Shown: positions 26,823 through 35,159 of the stretch, piece after piece
Layout: every line of letters begins with the position of its first letter
How positions within the stretch are numbered: the stretch's first letter is position 1
Assembly (NCBI GenBank): GCA_013697245.1
Contig: JACCXH010000044.1
Location: 62,001 to 126,000, forward strand
Length of the DNA stretch: 64,000 nucleotides
Reading direction: 5' to 3'
DNA from: Bacteroidota bacterium
GTDB taxonomy: Bacteria > Bacteroidota > Bacteroidia > B-17B0 > Aurantibacillaceae
Position numbers and translations under genes: made by a program
The notes under the pieces: generated by a model
The model's database searches: none
Seen by the model: the letters and a program-made list of their open reading frames with translations, nothing else
What the model was told of the DNA's origin: nothing

Positions 26823-27829
26823 TATTTATTATCTCTGAAAACATTTGTTACAACCCAACCTTTACCCCAATCTTCCACTTCTGCTTCCGACCAAAGCTCG
26901 GGAAAGAAAATTCTTTTTTGAAAACGCGGTGGTAAATATTTTTGCCAATTTGTACCGCCAGTAGCGGCAATATCTTCGGTGTTTTGTTGTAAGTATTGTA
27001 CGGCAGATTTATAGTGTACTAAAGGCCAGTTAATATTTACATTAACATCTAATTCTTTTAAAGCATTAATTACTTTAGGATTTTTTTGGTCGGTCTCAGG
27101 CAGTGATCTGTACTTTGTCCATATGTTTTTTGTTTTGTATTCGTGCGCCAATTTTATAAAATCCTTCGCATATTTCTTTTCAAATTGCACTAATGTTAAT
27201 GTTTTTTTACCGGTGCTTAATTCTGTAGCGCCTTTGTTCCAATAAATATGATCGAACATTTCTTCAATGCTGGGATCTTTTCCTTTTAAAGTTGGACGTA
27301 CTTCTTTATCTACCAGGTTAAAAAAATCGGTTGAGCAGATCTCTATTTTACGGTATTGAGCGCTTTGAAATCCGCTTGCAGGAAGCAAAGCCATGCGGTA
27401 ACGCAAGAACTGCTCTTTCTCCATGCCATTGATCATGATCTCGAAAGATTTTGTCAACGCTTCAAAATAACGGTTAATACGCCCTACTCGTTCGGCAAAA
27501 AAATTAGCATCTAATTTATCTTTCCAGCCAACTAATTTACCGTTGGGTAAAATATTTGGGCCATTGTTCCCGATCTGATCAAATTCATGTAGCGCTAATT
27601 TAAAATACAATTCGGTAATTTGATGATACATGATAAAGATCATCTCATCTGGAAAATCTGTTTTTGGATTTTGTAATGTTAAAAGTGTTTCAACCTGTGT
27701 ATAATCCCAATAAGTTAAATAATTTGATAATAATAATCCATCTAAATAACTATTTATATCCTGACCCATTTGGCCATATTTTTCTTCCAGTAATTTAATT
27801 TTCTCTTCCATTTTGCTATCAAACGCCAT
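26822..27829 (-). CDS. Tryptophan 2,3-dioxygenase
   Basis: This cytosolic haem enzyme opens the indole ring of L-tryptophan to N-formylkynurenine, the first step of the kynurenine pathway. The 335 residues include TYWDYTQVETLLTLQNP, the active-site His69 in IMYHQITELYFKLALHE, and SGFQSAQYRKIE. A C-terminal LVHYKSA carries the likely haem-ligand His, followed by the ATGGTNWQKYLPP loop (usually GTGG). Its gene stop overlaps the gldA start by one base and it follows mltG by 58 bases. No formamidase or kynureninase gene is adjacent; the cyclase-family gene at 157-909 is the only candidate in this window. Confidence 0.93.
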   Translation of the reverse strand: MAFDSKMEEKIKLLEEKYGQMGQDINSYLDGLLLSNYLTYWDYTQVETLLTLQNPKTDFPDEMIFIMYHQITELYFKLALHEFDQIGNNGPNILPNGKLVGWKDKLDANFFAERVGRINRYFEALTKSFEIMINGMEKEQFLRYRMALLPASGFQSAQYRKIEICSTDFFNLVDKEVRPTLKGKDPSIEEMFDHIYWNKGATELSTGKKTLTLVQFEKKYAKDFIKLAHEYKTKNIWTKYRSLPETDQKNPKVINALKELDVNVNINWPLVHYKSAVQYLQQNTEDIAATGGTNWQKYLPPRFQKRIFFPELWSEAEVEDWGKGWVVTNVFRDNK

Positions 27830-27887
27830 AACTATTTCTTTTTAATTCCGGATTTTATTTATTCTATTGTTTCAAAAATACTAATTT

Positions 27888-28931
27888 TTATCGGTTAATG
27901 CCTCTTTTGTTCATAGCCTTTTGGTAAGCATTTGCGTACTTTAAGTGTTCTTCGTAGGTACAGGAAAAGTCTGAGTAACCATTTAGTTCAGGCTTGGCAC
28001 AAAAGAAAATGAATTTATGTTTTACATGATTTAAAACCGCATCAATGGATTGTATAGAAACAAGACAAATTGGTCCCGGTGGCAATCCTTTATTTTTGTA
28101 TGTATTATAAGGCGAATTAATTTCTTTGTCTACATCCAATACACGTTGCACATCAAAATTCTTATTCGCAAATTTTAAAGTTGGGTCGGCTTGTAAACAC
28201 ATGTTTTTATTTATACGATTAATATATACTCCTGCAATTTTTTCCTGTTCGCTCTCTATTGCACTTTCAGATTGTGCAATAGATGCTAACGTAATTACTT
28301 CCGAAACTGTAAAGCCAATTTTTTTTGCAAGTGTTTTTCTTTTTTCATTCCAGGTTGTATTATAGGTTTTTTTTAGGGCATCAATAAACTCATCCATACT
28401 ACTCGCCCATCCTATTTCGTATACACCCGGACGTATCAATGCAAAAGCATTATCCGGATCTAACCTAAAATCATCGTAAAGTTTTTTTTCGTCAGCTAAA
28501 TAATTTTCTAATTCCTCATCATTTAATTCCAATTTATCATCCACGTAGGCAACAAACTCCTCAAGGTTATGAATTTGTGAGTTAAATGTTAGTTTTACTT
28601 TTTCCTGTTTATTGTATTTAATTAAATTAATGATCTGGCGTTTCGTCATACCATTGGTGATACGGTATTTGCCGGGATGGATGTTCTTATCCAGGTCCAT
28701 TTTCTTTGCGAGGAACTCAAAAGCTTTAAGGTCATCAATAATATTCTCAGAATTAATATCGTTGATCACATCTTCAAAAGAATCATTCGTTTCAATATAA
28801 ATGTAAGTGTAATTCTTATCTTTTAAATGTATAGCACCGGCAATGTATTTTTGATAAACGAAATAAGCTCCTGCAGCCAATACAAGAATAAGTATTAAAC
28901 TAATTATTTTTCCCCTTCCCTTTTTACTCAT
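27888..28931 (-). CDS. mltG: Endolytic murein transglycosylase MltG
   Basis: MltG cuts nascent peptidoglycan strands in the inner membrane and sets glycan length. The 347 residues have a cytosolic basic start, one membrane helix (KIISLILILVLAAGAYFVYQ), a LysM-like subdomain, and the YceG domain. That domain shows LASIAQSESAIESEQEKIAGVYINRI, the CLQADPTLKFA loop and YNTYKNKGLPPGPI. The Gln and Glu in AQSES match the VQKET form common in this phylum, with the Glu as the probable catalytic residue. The start codon overlaps the stop of the cytochrome gene by four bases (ATGA). Confidence 0.95.
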   Translation of the reverse strand: MSKKGRGKIISLILILVLAAGAYFVYQKYIAGAIHLKDKNYTYIYIETNDSFEDVINDINSENIIDDLKAFEFLAKKMDLDKNIHPGKYRITNGMTKRQIINLIKYNKQEKVKLTFNSQIHNLEEFVAYVDDKLELNDEELENYLADEKKLYDDFRLDPDNAFALIRPGVYEIGWASSMDEFIDALKKTYNTTWNEKRKTLAKKIGFTVSEVITLASIAQSESAIESEQEKIAGVYINRINKNMCLQADPTLKFANKNFDVQRVLDVDKEINSPYNTYKNKGLPPGPICLVSIQSIDAVLNHVKHKFIFFCAKPELNGYSDFSCTYEEHLKYANAYQKAMNKRGINR

Positions 28932-30967
28932 AATAAACGTTCTACCTGCTCAAGAACCATCTTTGCCTTTTGGTTTTTTGGGTTTATTTTTAAAATAGTT
29001 TGCAAATATTTTTTTGATAAATTCTTATCTTTCATAAAAGCATAATAGCCGGCTAAATTTAATAATAATGGTTCATAATCCGGATCGATCTTTTCAGCAT
29101 TTTTATATAGTCTAAATGCTTCAGCCTGTTGCCCCTGACTTAATCTTATATAGCCCAAATTACTCATCGCAGAAACATGTTTTGGATTCTCTTTCAAGAT
29201 AAAATTAAATTGCTCAATAGCATCGTTAAAATTATTTAAAGCCGCCAAAGTGCTTCCTAGTTTATTCCTGAAATCTAAATTATAAGGGGCCAGTTTTACT
29301 GCTTGTTTGAACCATTTTACAGAACCCTTAACATTATTGGTATTATAATACGATTCGGCAATTCGGTAACAGCTCCAGGCATCTATATTGTCATAAGATT
29401 GTTTAGTGAACAACAAATTAAAGCACTTTTGTTCGCCGGCCAGGTTAACATACGCGATCACCTTTTTAAAATCCTGTTTAATAAAATTTAACTGTATTAA
29501 AGCTCTAAGATTTGTGAAAAGGTCGTTCGCCGTTTGATCTTTTAATAAGATAGTGGCAGAATCCAAATAAGGATTATTTTGGTCAAATTTATCGTATTGA
29601 TTAATATAAGCCTGCGCTTTTGTAAGTGTACTTGGGGTTTTCTCGTTAATAGAATACAAACCAACAAAGGTTTTTATTTTATCTTTCTCTGTTTTAGAAA
29701 TTGGTTTTCTTATATAATGATCATGCACCGAAACATGGGGGATATCGCTAGCCCCGGAAACAGGCATGTGGCAGCTGACGCAATTACTTATTTTTTTAGT
29801 CCCTAGGCCGCAGCTTGCAGCATGCAGCACTGCCAACTGCTTGCTGCTTACTATTGTTGACTGGTGACAATTCAAACATGCATCGTTAAAAACATTTGTA
29901 TTTGTTTCTTTTACACTTACATGTGGGTTGTGGCATGTGATACAGGTCATTGCCTCTTTATATGGCTTCAGCGTGCTCTTATCTTTTACTTTTTCATACG
30001 ACTTAATAAAGCAAGCGCTTTGTTTTAAACGATCGGCATGAGAAGCCATAATAAAATCTTCATCAGCATTTTTATATTTAGGTAAAAACACAGAAATATA
30101 ATCGCTTAATTTTTGCCCGGGTTTAAAGTCATAAAAAGACTTTCCTTCTTTTAAAACGGCATTACCTTGTAAATGGCATCGTTGGCAAAGGTCGAACTGC
30201 CTATCGATAGATAATTTTGCAGGGTTAACAATAGAGTAATCAATTAATTTAGAAGTATCTACTTTTGTTCCCAATTGCCTCTCTGCCACGTGTATACTTC
30301 CTGGACCATGACAGCGTTCGCAATCGATACCGGTTGGAATGCTTGTATATTTATTTTCAGATCCCAAAACAAAATTTGGATAACCGTTATGGCAACTCAT
30401 ACACTCTAACCCTATCTTTCTTGTGAAATGAGTATTCACACCATTCTCAAATCCGGGAGGAAGGTCCCAATGTTTTTTTTGTGTGTAATAGGTCAGTGGC
30501 ATTTGATTAATGTAACCGTTAACCGATTGTAAGTGCGAATTGGTGTGTTGGCCCGAACCAATAATAAAATTAACCTGCTCGGTGCGCGAATAAATAGTGT
30601 CTTTGCTTTCTAAACGGTATTCTTTAAAATACAAACTATCCTTATCCCAAAATGCGTTATAATGCATATTTGAAAATTTATCGTAAATGTTGGTGTTAGA
30701 GAAATCGGCTGACGATTTTTCTTTGGTGGCAATGCCTAGAGACTTGCCCATGCCGGTTTTAATAAAGGTATTATAAATATTTTGGTGACAAAGTTTACAG
30801 GTATTCATGCCAACATATTTGGCAGAGTCTGAATGATTTAAATAAAGTGACGAATCTTTTTTTGCAGCAGTAGGTCTGGCATCTTTATTTGGTGGTACAT
30901 CGCAAAATTTCAATAATCCAATTAATGCAATGGCAACAGATAAAAATATATGAACTTTTTTAGGCAC
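28928..30967 (-). CDS. Seven-haem c-type cytochrome fused to TPR repeats
   Basis: The 679 residues carry an N-terminal signal or anchor (VHIFLSVAIALIGLLKFC). Seven CxxCH haem sites begin at residues 57, 189, 216, 261, 340, 362 and 394 (for example CKLCH, CMSCH, CERCH, CVSCH). The multihaem part resembles the cytochrome c554/NrfA-like class. From about residue 520 it continues as TPR repeats, including SYYNTNNVKGSVKWFKQAVK and AMSNLGYIRLSQGQQAEAFRL. It is presumably periplasmic and transfers electrons; the TPR half may dock a partner. The start is a GTG that overlaps the GNAT gene by eight bases. Donor and acceptor are unknown. Confidence 0.88.
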   Translation of the reverse strand: MPKKVHIFLSVAIALIGLLKFCDVPPNKDARPTAAKKDSSLYLNHSDSAKYVGMNTCKLCHQNIYNTFIKTGMGKSLGIATKEKSSADFSNTNIYDKFSNMHYNAFWDKDSLYFKEYRLESKDTIYSRTEQVNFIIGSGQHTNSHLQSVNGYINQMPLTYYTQKKHWDLPPGFENGVNTHFTRKIGLECMSCHNGYPNFVLGSENKYTSIPTGIDCERCHGPGSIHVAERQLGTKVDTSKLIDYSIVNPAKLSIDRQFDLCQRCHLQGNAVLKEGKSFYDFKPGQKLSDYISVFLPKYKNADEDFIMASHADRLKQSACFIKSYEKVKDKSTLKPYKEAMTCITCHNPHVSVKETNTNVFNDACLNCHQSTIVSSKQLAVLHAASCGLGTKKISNCVSCHMPVSGASDIPHVSVHDHYIRKPISKTEKDKIKTFVGLYSINEKTPSTLTKAQAYINQYDKFDQNNPYLDSATILLKDQTANDLFTNLRALIQLNFIKQDFKKVIAYVNLAGEQKCFNLLFTKQSYDNIDAWSCYRIAESYYNTNNVKGSVKWFKQAVKLAPYNLDFRNKLGSTLAALNNFNDAIEQFNFILKENPKHVSAMSNLGYIRLSQGQQAEAFRLYKNAEKIDPDYEPLLLNLAGYYAFMKDKNLSKKYLQTILKINPKNQKAKMVLEQVERLL

Positions 30968-31490
30968 CGGTATTTATTAGTTGCAGGAACCAAACATCTT
31001 CAAAATAATTGATCCCGTTTTTGTGCCATGCTTTTTTTAAACCGCATTTTTCAAAGCCTGCCTTTTCAAACAATGCAAGACTTGCAGCATTTGATTGATT
31101 AACATTTACATAAATTTGCTTTAAATGAAGTGTATTAAAAGCGTAGAACTTCATCAACTCTATACACTCTAAGGCAATGCCATTACCACGATAATCATCG
31201 TGCACATATATTCCTAATCCGCAACGCGCATGCTGTGGTTCAAACTCAAAAAGATCGATGATGCCAACAGTTTCCTGCGTATCGGCTTTACTGATCATTA
31301 AACGTAATTGTTTATTAGTGTAAATATCCTGGTATGCCGTATTTACAAATTCATCCAGAACTGCTTTTGAGAATGGTGTTTGCGTGTAACTTACTTCCCA
31401 TAAATTATGGTTATTCTCCCAGCGGTACAAAATATCCGCATCTGATGGCTCTAAAGCCCGTATTGAAATATTCTCTCCTTTTAAAAACAT
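30960..31490 (-). CDS. GNAT family N-acetyltransferase (RimJ/RimL type)
   Basis: This 176-residue cytosolic protein has the RimL-like layout: ISIRALEPSDADILYRWENN at the front, GIIDLFEFEPQHARCGLGIYV in the middle, the acetyl-CoA-binding DDYRGNGIALECIELM loop, and NQSNAASLALFEKAGFE near the end. Such enzymes acetylate N-termini, polyamines or small amines. It shares one base with the stop of the unknown gene upstream and overlaps the cytochrome gene, so all belong to one tight transcription unit. The substrate cannot be told. Confidence 0.9.
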   Translation of the reverse strand: MFLKGENISIRALEPSDADILYRWENNHNLWEVSYTQTPFSKAVLDEFVNTAYQDIYTNKQLRLMISKADTQETVGIIDLFEFEPQHARCGLGIYVHDDYRGNGIALECIELMKFYAFNTLHLKQIYVNVNQSNAASLALFEKAGFEKCGLKKAWHKNGINYFEDVWFLQLINTGA

Positions 31491-32047
31491 TAATCTTTAT
31501 AATAAGGTAAACGCTGTGCTTTTATTGTTTCATTTAATTCTTCAATGGTATAATATGGCAATTCCATGGTATTGTTGTTCATTTCAAAATTCAAAGCGCC
31601 GGCATGATCCAAATAAAAATTTTCGCTTAGGCGTTTCATGAGATCTGCGTATAATTCTGTTTCTATTAATTGTACGGCATAAAATTCTTCAAAAAATAAT
31701 TTGATTGGCGAAAGGCAGGTTGCTTCGTATTGCCTTACAGGGCCAAATCTTTTAATACTTTCTTTAAACATATCTAACTGATGATCTAAACTAAAAACAG
31801 GATGTTTCTTTAATTTAACAAAAACACTTTCTATTTTTTTTTGTGAGATGGTTTTCAATAAAGCATCTGCGTTAACGTTTAATTCATGGCCTTTGATAGT
31901 AAGCGAATTATAATTGCCATTAATTAATATACCTACATGTGGCGGAATGCGGTTAGCATGTAATACCACCAACCAGGATCCTTTAAATAGATCCTGCTCA
32001 TTTAAACCAATTGTTTTTACTTCAATATTTACTGTTTCACGAATCAC
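31490..32047 (-). CDS. Conserved-looking protein of unknown function
   Basis: This 185-residue protein has no signal peptide or membrane segment. It begins at a GTG that overlaps the dapF stop by four bases (GTGA) and ends sharing one base with the GNAT start. Visible features are a beta-rich front (GSWLVVLHANRIPPHVGILI) and a helical rear (LSPIKLFFEEFYAVQLIETEL). I do not recognise a family. The double overlap argues strongly that it is a real, translated gene. Confidence 0.75.
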   Translation of the reverse strand: MIRETVNIEVKTIGLNEQDLFKGSWLVVLHANRIPPHVGILINGNYNSLTIKGHELNVNADALLKTISQKKIESVFVKLKKHPVFSLDHQLDMFKESIKRFGPVRQYEATCLSPIKLFFEEFYAVQLIETELYADLMKRLSENFYLDHAGALNFEMNNNTMELPYYTIEELNETIKAQRLPYYKD

Positions 32048-32829
32048 ACTATTTCTATTGAACCATTAAATACTTTTACTGCCGGACCTATTAACCAGAT
32101 ATTATAAAAATTTTGTTCCAGCACTCGTTCAAACTTTACTTCTAAATTTCCACCCAATGTTCTTACAAGGCAATTATTTTTACCGTTCGAAATCCCTTTC
32201 ATAGCAGCAACTAAAGCCGCTGCAGTAACACCTGTACCACAAGAATATGTTTCATCTTCAACACCTCTTTCATAGGTGCGCACAAATAACGCATCCTCTA
32301 ACCTCTCAATAAAATTCACATTCGTCCCTTCTTCCTTAAAGCGCTCATTATAACGGATCAAAGCGCCATTTTTTTTCACGTCGTAATTTGCAATATCATT
32401 CACCAGTTTTACAAAATGTGGCGAGCCTGTATTTAAATAAAAATGGTCGCTAGCGGTTTCTACATTTTTTACATCCTGCATTTTTAAAGATATGATCTCA
32501 TTCTCATCTATGGTTGCTTCATGCATACCATCAATCGCCAAGAACATGGCGCTATTTTTGATAATGCCTAAATGTTTTGCAAAAGCAGTAATGCAGCGGC
32601 CGCCATTACCACACATGCTGCTTGGATTACCATCACTATTATAATATACCATTTTAAAATCTGCACCGGGCTCTAGCTCTAATAACATTAAACCATCTGC
32701 ACCAATACCAAAACGACGATCGCATAAAAATTTAATTTGTTCGGTTGTTAAAGAGATGTCGTTCGACCGATTATCTATCAAAATAAAATCGTTACCTGTG
32801 CCCTGGTATTTATAAAACAAAAGTTGCAT
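32044..32829 (-). CDS. dapF: Diaminopimelate epimerase
   Basis: DapF interconverts LL- and meso-diaminopimelate for peptidoglycan and lysine synthesis, using two Cys as acid and base. Both are present: Cys73 in SSMCGNGGRC and Cys197 in TYSCGTGVTAAA. The N-terminal YQGTGNDFILIDNR and CDRRFGIGADGLML motifs confirm the family. The 261 residues are normal. The ATG at 32829 lies six bases after the stop of the upstream membrane protein gene. Confidence 0.97.
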   Translation of the reverse strand: MQLLFYKYQGTGNDFILIDNRSNDISLTTEQIKFLCDRRFGIGADGLMLLELEPGADFKMVYYNSDGNPSSMCGNGGRCITAFAKHLGIIKNSAMFLAIDGMHEATIDENEIISLKMQDVKNVETASDHFYLNTGSPHFVKLVNDIANYDVKKNGALIRYNERFKEEGTNVNFIERLEDALFVRTYERGVEDETYSCGTGVTAAALVAAMKGISNGKNNCLVRTLGGNLEVKFERVLEQNFYNIWLIGPAVKVFNGSIEIV

Positions 32830-32835
32830 AAAAAT

Positions 32836-33468
32836 TTAGTTAATTTTTGCTAATAGGTCTGTATCTACAACTCTTTCAAGCGACTTAAAATCTGAACCAT
32901 AAAAAAGTTTATAAACCTGGTCGGAGCTTTTAATATAGTAGGACTTATCTAATTCATAGATCGAAACATTGTTGTAATCCATAAAGCCATATAACAATAC
33001 TTTATTTTTTGAGAAGCGGTAACCCTTCGAGTTTAGAGGTGTTTTCCAGAATTCAATAAAATAAAGATCGGATGTGTTTTCTTTAACGCCGGCAATATCA
33101 GCGGCTAAAGAATCATTCGCCAGCGCGGTGGGCGAAATATGAATGATCTTTACATTCTTTACAGATAACAATTCATCTGTAGCGATATTTATCTCTGTAT
33201 TATCACGAATAAGGCTATCTACCTCTGAATAATTTACTTTGTTGGTCTTACCTAAATTAATTTTGAAGCGTTCTTTATCTTTCTTTTTTTCATCGCCTTC
33301 TTTATCTGCATTTTTAATTGGTTGTTCAACTACTGTAATTTGCGATTTTGCAGAATCTTTTATTTTATTGAACAGGTCGTTTATTTTAAAAACAAAAAAA
33401 CCAACCCCCACCAAAAGGCCAATTGATAATCCAAAAACAAAAGTGGGTATTTTACGACTGAATCTCAT
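32836..33468 (-). CDS. Single-pass membrane protein of unknown function
   Basis: The 210 residues start with a basic tail and one membrane helix (TFVFGLSIGLLVGVGFFVF, about 9-27), then a Lys-rich linker (50-75) and a periplasmic domain of about 135 residues with FIEFWKTPLNSKGYRFSKN and FMDYNNVSIYELDKSYYI. No family is recognised. It is the first gene of the minus-strand set that runs through dapF to gldA, and is divergent from htrA. The topology suggests an envelope role beside the peptidoglycan genes dapF and mltG, which is inference. Confidence 0.75.
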   Translation of the reverse strand: MRFSRKIPTFVFGLSIGLLVGVGFFVFKINDLFNKIKDSAKSQITVVEQPIKNADKEGDEKKKDKERFKINLGKTNKVNYSEVDSLIRDNTEINIATDELLSVKNVKIIHISPTALANDSLAADIAGVKENTSDLYFIEFWKTPLNSKGYRFSKNKVLLYGFMDYNNVSIYELDKSYYIKSSDQVYKLFYGSDFKSLERVVDTDLLAKIN

Positions 33469-33590
33469 TTAATTTCAAGAGTAAATTTAGCAATTTTTTT
33501 CAAGTCCGGTTAAGGTTTGTTAAAAAGAATACAAAAACGTAACAACGGTATTAATTTTACGTTTATAAATCTAAAACAAAATAAAAAGCA

Positions 33591-35051
33591 ATGAAAAAGT
33601 TTATGTCAACACTAGTTGTGGCGTGTTTTGGAGGATTAGTAAGCCTATCAGCCGCCCGTTATTTTTATTCAGGCGATAAAAATAATACAAGTCAAATTAC
33701 AAAGCCTTTTCAACAAGAAAATATTAAACTGGCCAACTATATCGAAAACCAAAGTTCCGGCCTTAACACTGATTTTACGAATGCTGCCGAAAAATCGTTA
33801 AATGCAGTAGTGCACATTAAAACAGTAAGCGAGCAGGTGAATAATTTAAATTACGATCCTTTTGCCGAATGGTTTTACGGACCTCAAAAAAGGCAGCAGA
33901 ATTATAGTACGGAAGGAAGCGGAAGTGGTGTAATTATTAGCGAAGATGGTTACATTGTTACTAATAACCACGTGGTTAGCGGCGCCGATAAAATTGAAGT
34001 AATACTAAACGATAAAAGAACTTATGTGGGTGAAGTAATTGGCGCAGATGCAAGCACAGATGTTGCCTTGATAAGGATCAAAGAAAAAAGCCTTCCGTTC
34101 TTAAGCTATGGTAATAGCGAATCGGTAAAAATAGGCGAATGGGTTTTAGCAGTTGGAAATCCCTTTAACCTCGAAAGTACGGTAACAGCAGGTATTATTA
34201 GCGCAAAAGGAAGAAGCAATATTCTGGATGGCAATAAGCGCCCTATTGAATCATTTATACAAACCGATGCAGCAGTTAACCCCGGCAATAGCGGTGGCGC
34301 ATTAGTTAATACAGCCGGCGAACTAATTGGCATCAACACAGCAATAGCCTCTAACAATGGTGCTTACCAGGGTTATTCGTTTGCTGTGCCTGTAAATATT
34401 GTTAAAAAAATAGTTAGCGATCTGGCAGAATTTGGCGTTGTGCAAAGGGCTTATTTTGGTGTAAGTATCCGCGACCTAGATGCAAAATTTGCAGCCGATA
34501 AGAATATAAAACTTTTAAAAGGCATTTATGTGAATGGTGTAACCTTAGGCGGAAGTGCCGAAGATGCAGGAATACAGGAAGGCGACGTAATTACCAGAAT
34601 AGAGAATACCAATGTAGGAAGTGTTAGCGAGTTGCAGGAGCAATTAAGTAAATACAGACCCGGAGATAAAGTAAACATTGTAACTGTTAGAAATAGTAAA
34701 GAAATGAATATGAACGTAGTTTTAAAAAGTCTGGACAATACTACCAGCTTAATTAAGAAAAGCGAGATCACCAAAAAATCGCTTTCAGCTTTAGGGGCTG
34801 ACTTTGAAGAGATGAATTCAGATGATCTTGCAAAATTCAGGATCAATAACGGTGTAAAAATTAAAAAACTTTCAGTTGGCAAATTATCACAAGTTGGTAT
34901 TAAAGAGGGCTTTATAATTACGAGCATTGATAAGAAGAAAGTAAGCAGTACACAGGATATTACCAATTTATTGGAAAATAAATCAGGTACAGTACTGATT
35001 GAAGGTTTTTATCCTAATGGAGCCCGCGCCTATTACGGTTTTGCATTGTAA
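33591..35051 (+). CDS. Do-like (HtrA/DegP) periplasmic serine protease
   Basis: This 486-residue protease has an N-terminal signal or anchor (MSTLVVACFGGLVSLSAARYF), a trypsin-like domain and two PDZ domains (about 280-375 and 390-486). The catalytic triad is visible as His127 in TNNHVV, Asp157 in STDVALIRI and Ser234 in NPGNSGGALV. The first PDZ has IYVNGVTLGGSAEDAGIQEGD. Such enzymes degrade or refold damaged envelope proteins. It stands alone, with a hairpin terminator after it. The gene upstream is divergent, leaving 122 bases for both promoters. Confidence 0.95.
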   Translation: MKKFMSTLVVACFGGLVSLSAARYFYSGDKNNTSQITKPFQQENIKLANYIENQSSGLNTDFTNAAEKSLNAVVHIKTVSEQVNNLNYDPFAEWFYGPQKRQQNYSTEGSGSGVIISEDGYIVTNNHVVSGADKIEVILNDKRTYVGEVIGADASTDVALIRIKEKSLPFLSYGNSESVKIGEWVLAVGNPFNLESTVTAGIISAKGRSNILDGNKRPIESFIQTDAAVNPGNSGGALVNTAGELIGINTAIASNNGAYQGYSFAVPVNIVKKIVSDLAEFGVVQRAYFGVSIRDLDAKFAADKNIKLLKGIYVNGVTLGGSAEDAGIQEGDVITRIENTNVGSVSELQEQLSKYRPGDKVNIVTVRNSKEMNMNVVLKSLDNTTSLIKKSEITKKSLSALGADFEEMNSDDLAKFRINNGVKIKKLSVGKLSQVGIKEGFIITSIDKKKVSSTQDITNLLENKSGTVLIEGFYPNGARAYYGFAL

Positions 35052-35070
35052 ATTTAAATTAACATTGGTT

Positions 35071-35105
35071 AAAAAGGCGGATGTAAACCATTCGCCTTTT
35101 TATTT
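35071..35105 (+). terminator. Intrinsic terminator of the HtrA gene
   Basis: A stem of about 13 bp (AAAAAGGCGGATG, 35071-35083, with CATTCGCCTTTTT, 35089-35101, one G-U pair) closes a five-base loop and runs into T-rich sequence, 20 bases past the stop. Confidence 0.88.
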
Positions 35106-35133
35106 TAAACCTAGTTAATGTCATAAATTTTCA

Positions 35134-35141
35134 TACTTTTG
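35134..35141 (+). promoter_or_regulatory. Putative -7 element of the V4R-histidine kinase gene
   Basis: TACTTTTG matches TAnnTTTG perfectly and lies 18 bases before the proposed TTG start at 35160. No TTG is found at -33. Confidence 0.45.
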
Positions 35142-35159
35142 ATAGGCTAATTTATTAAT

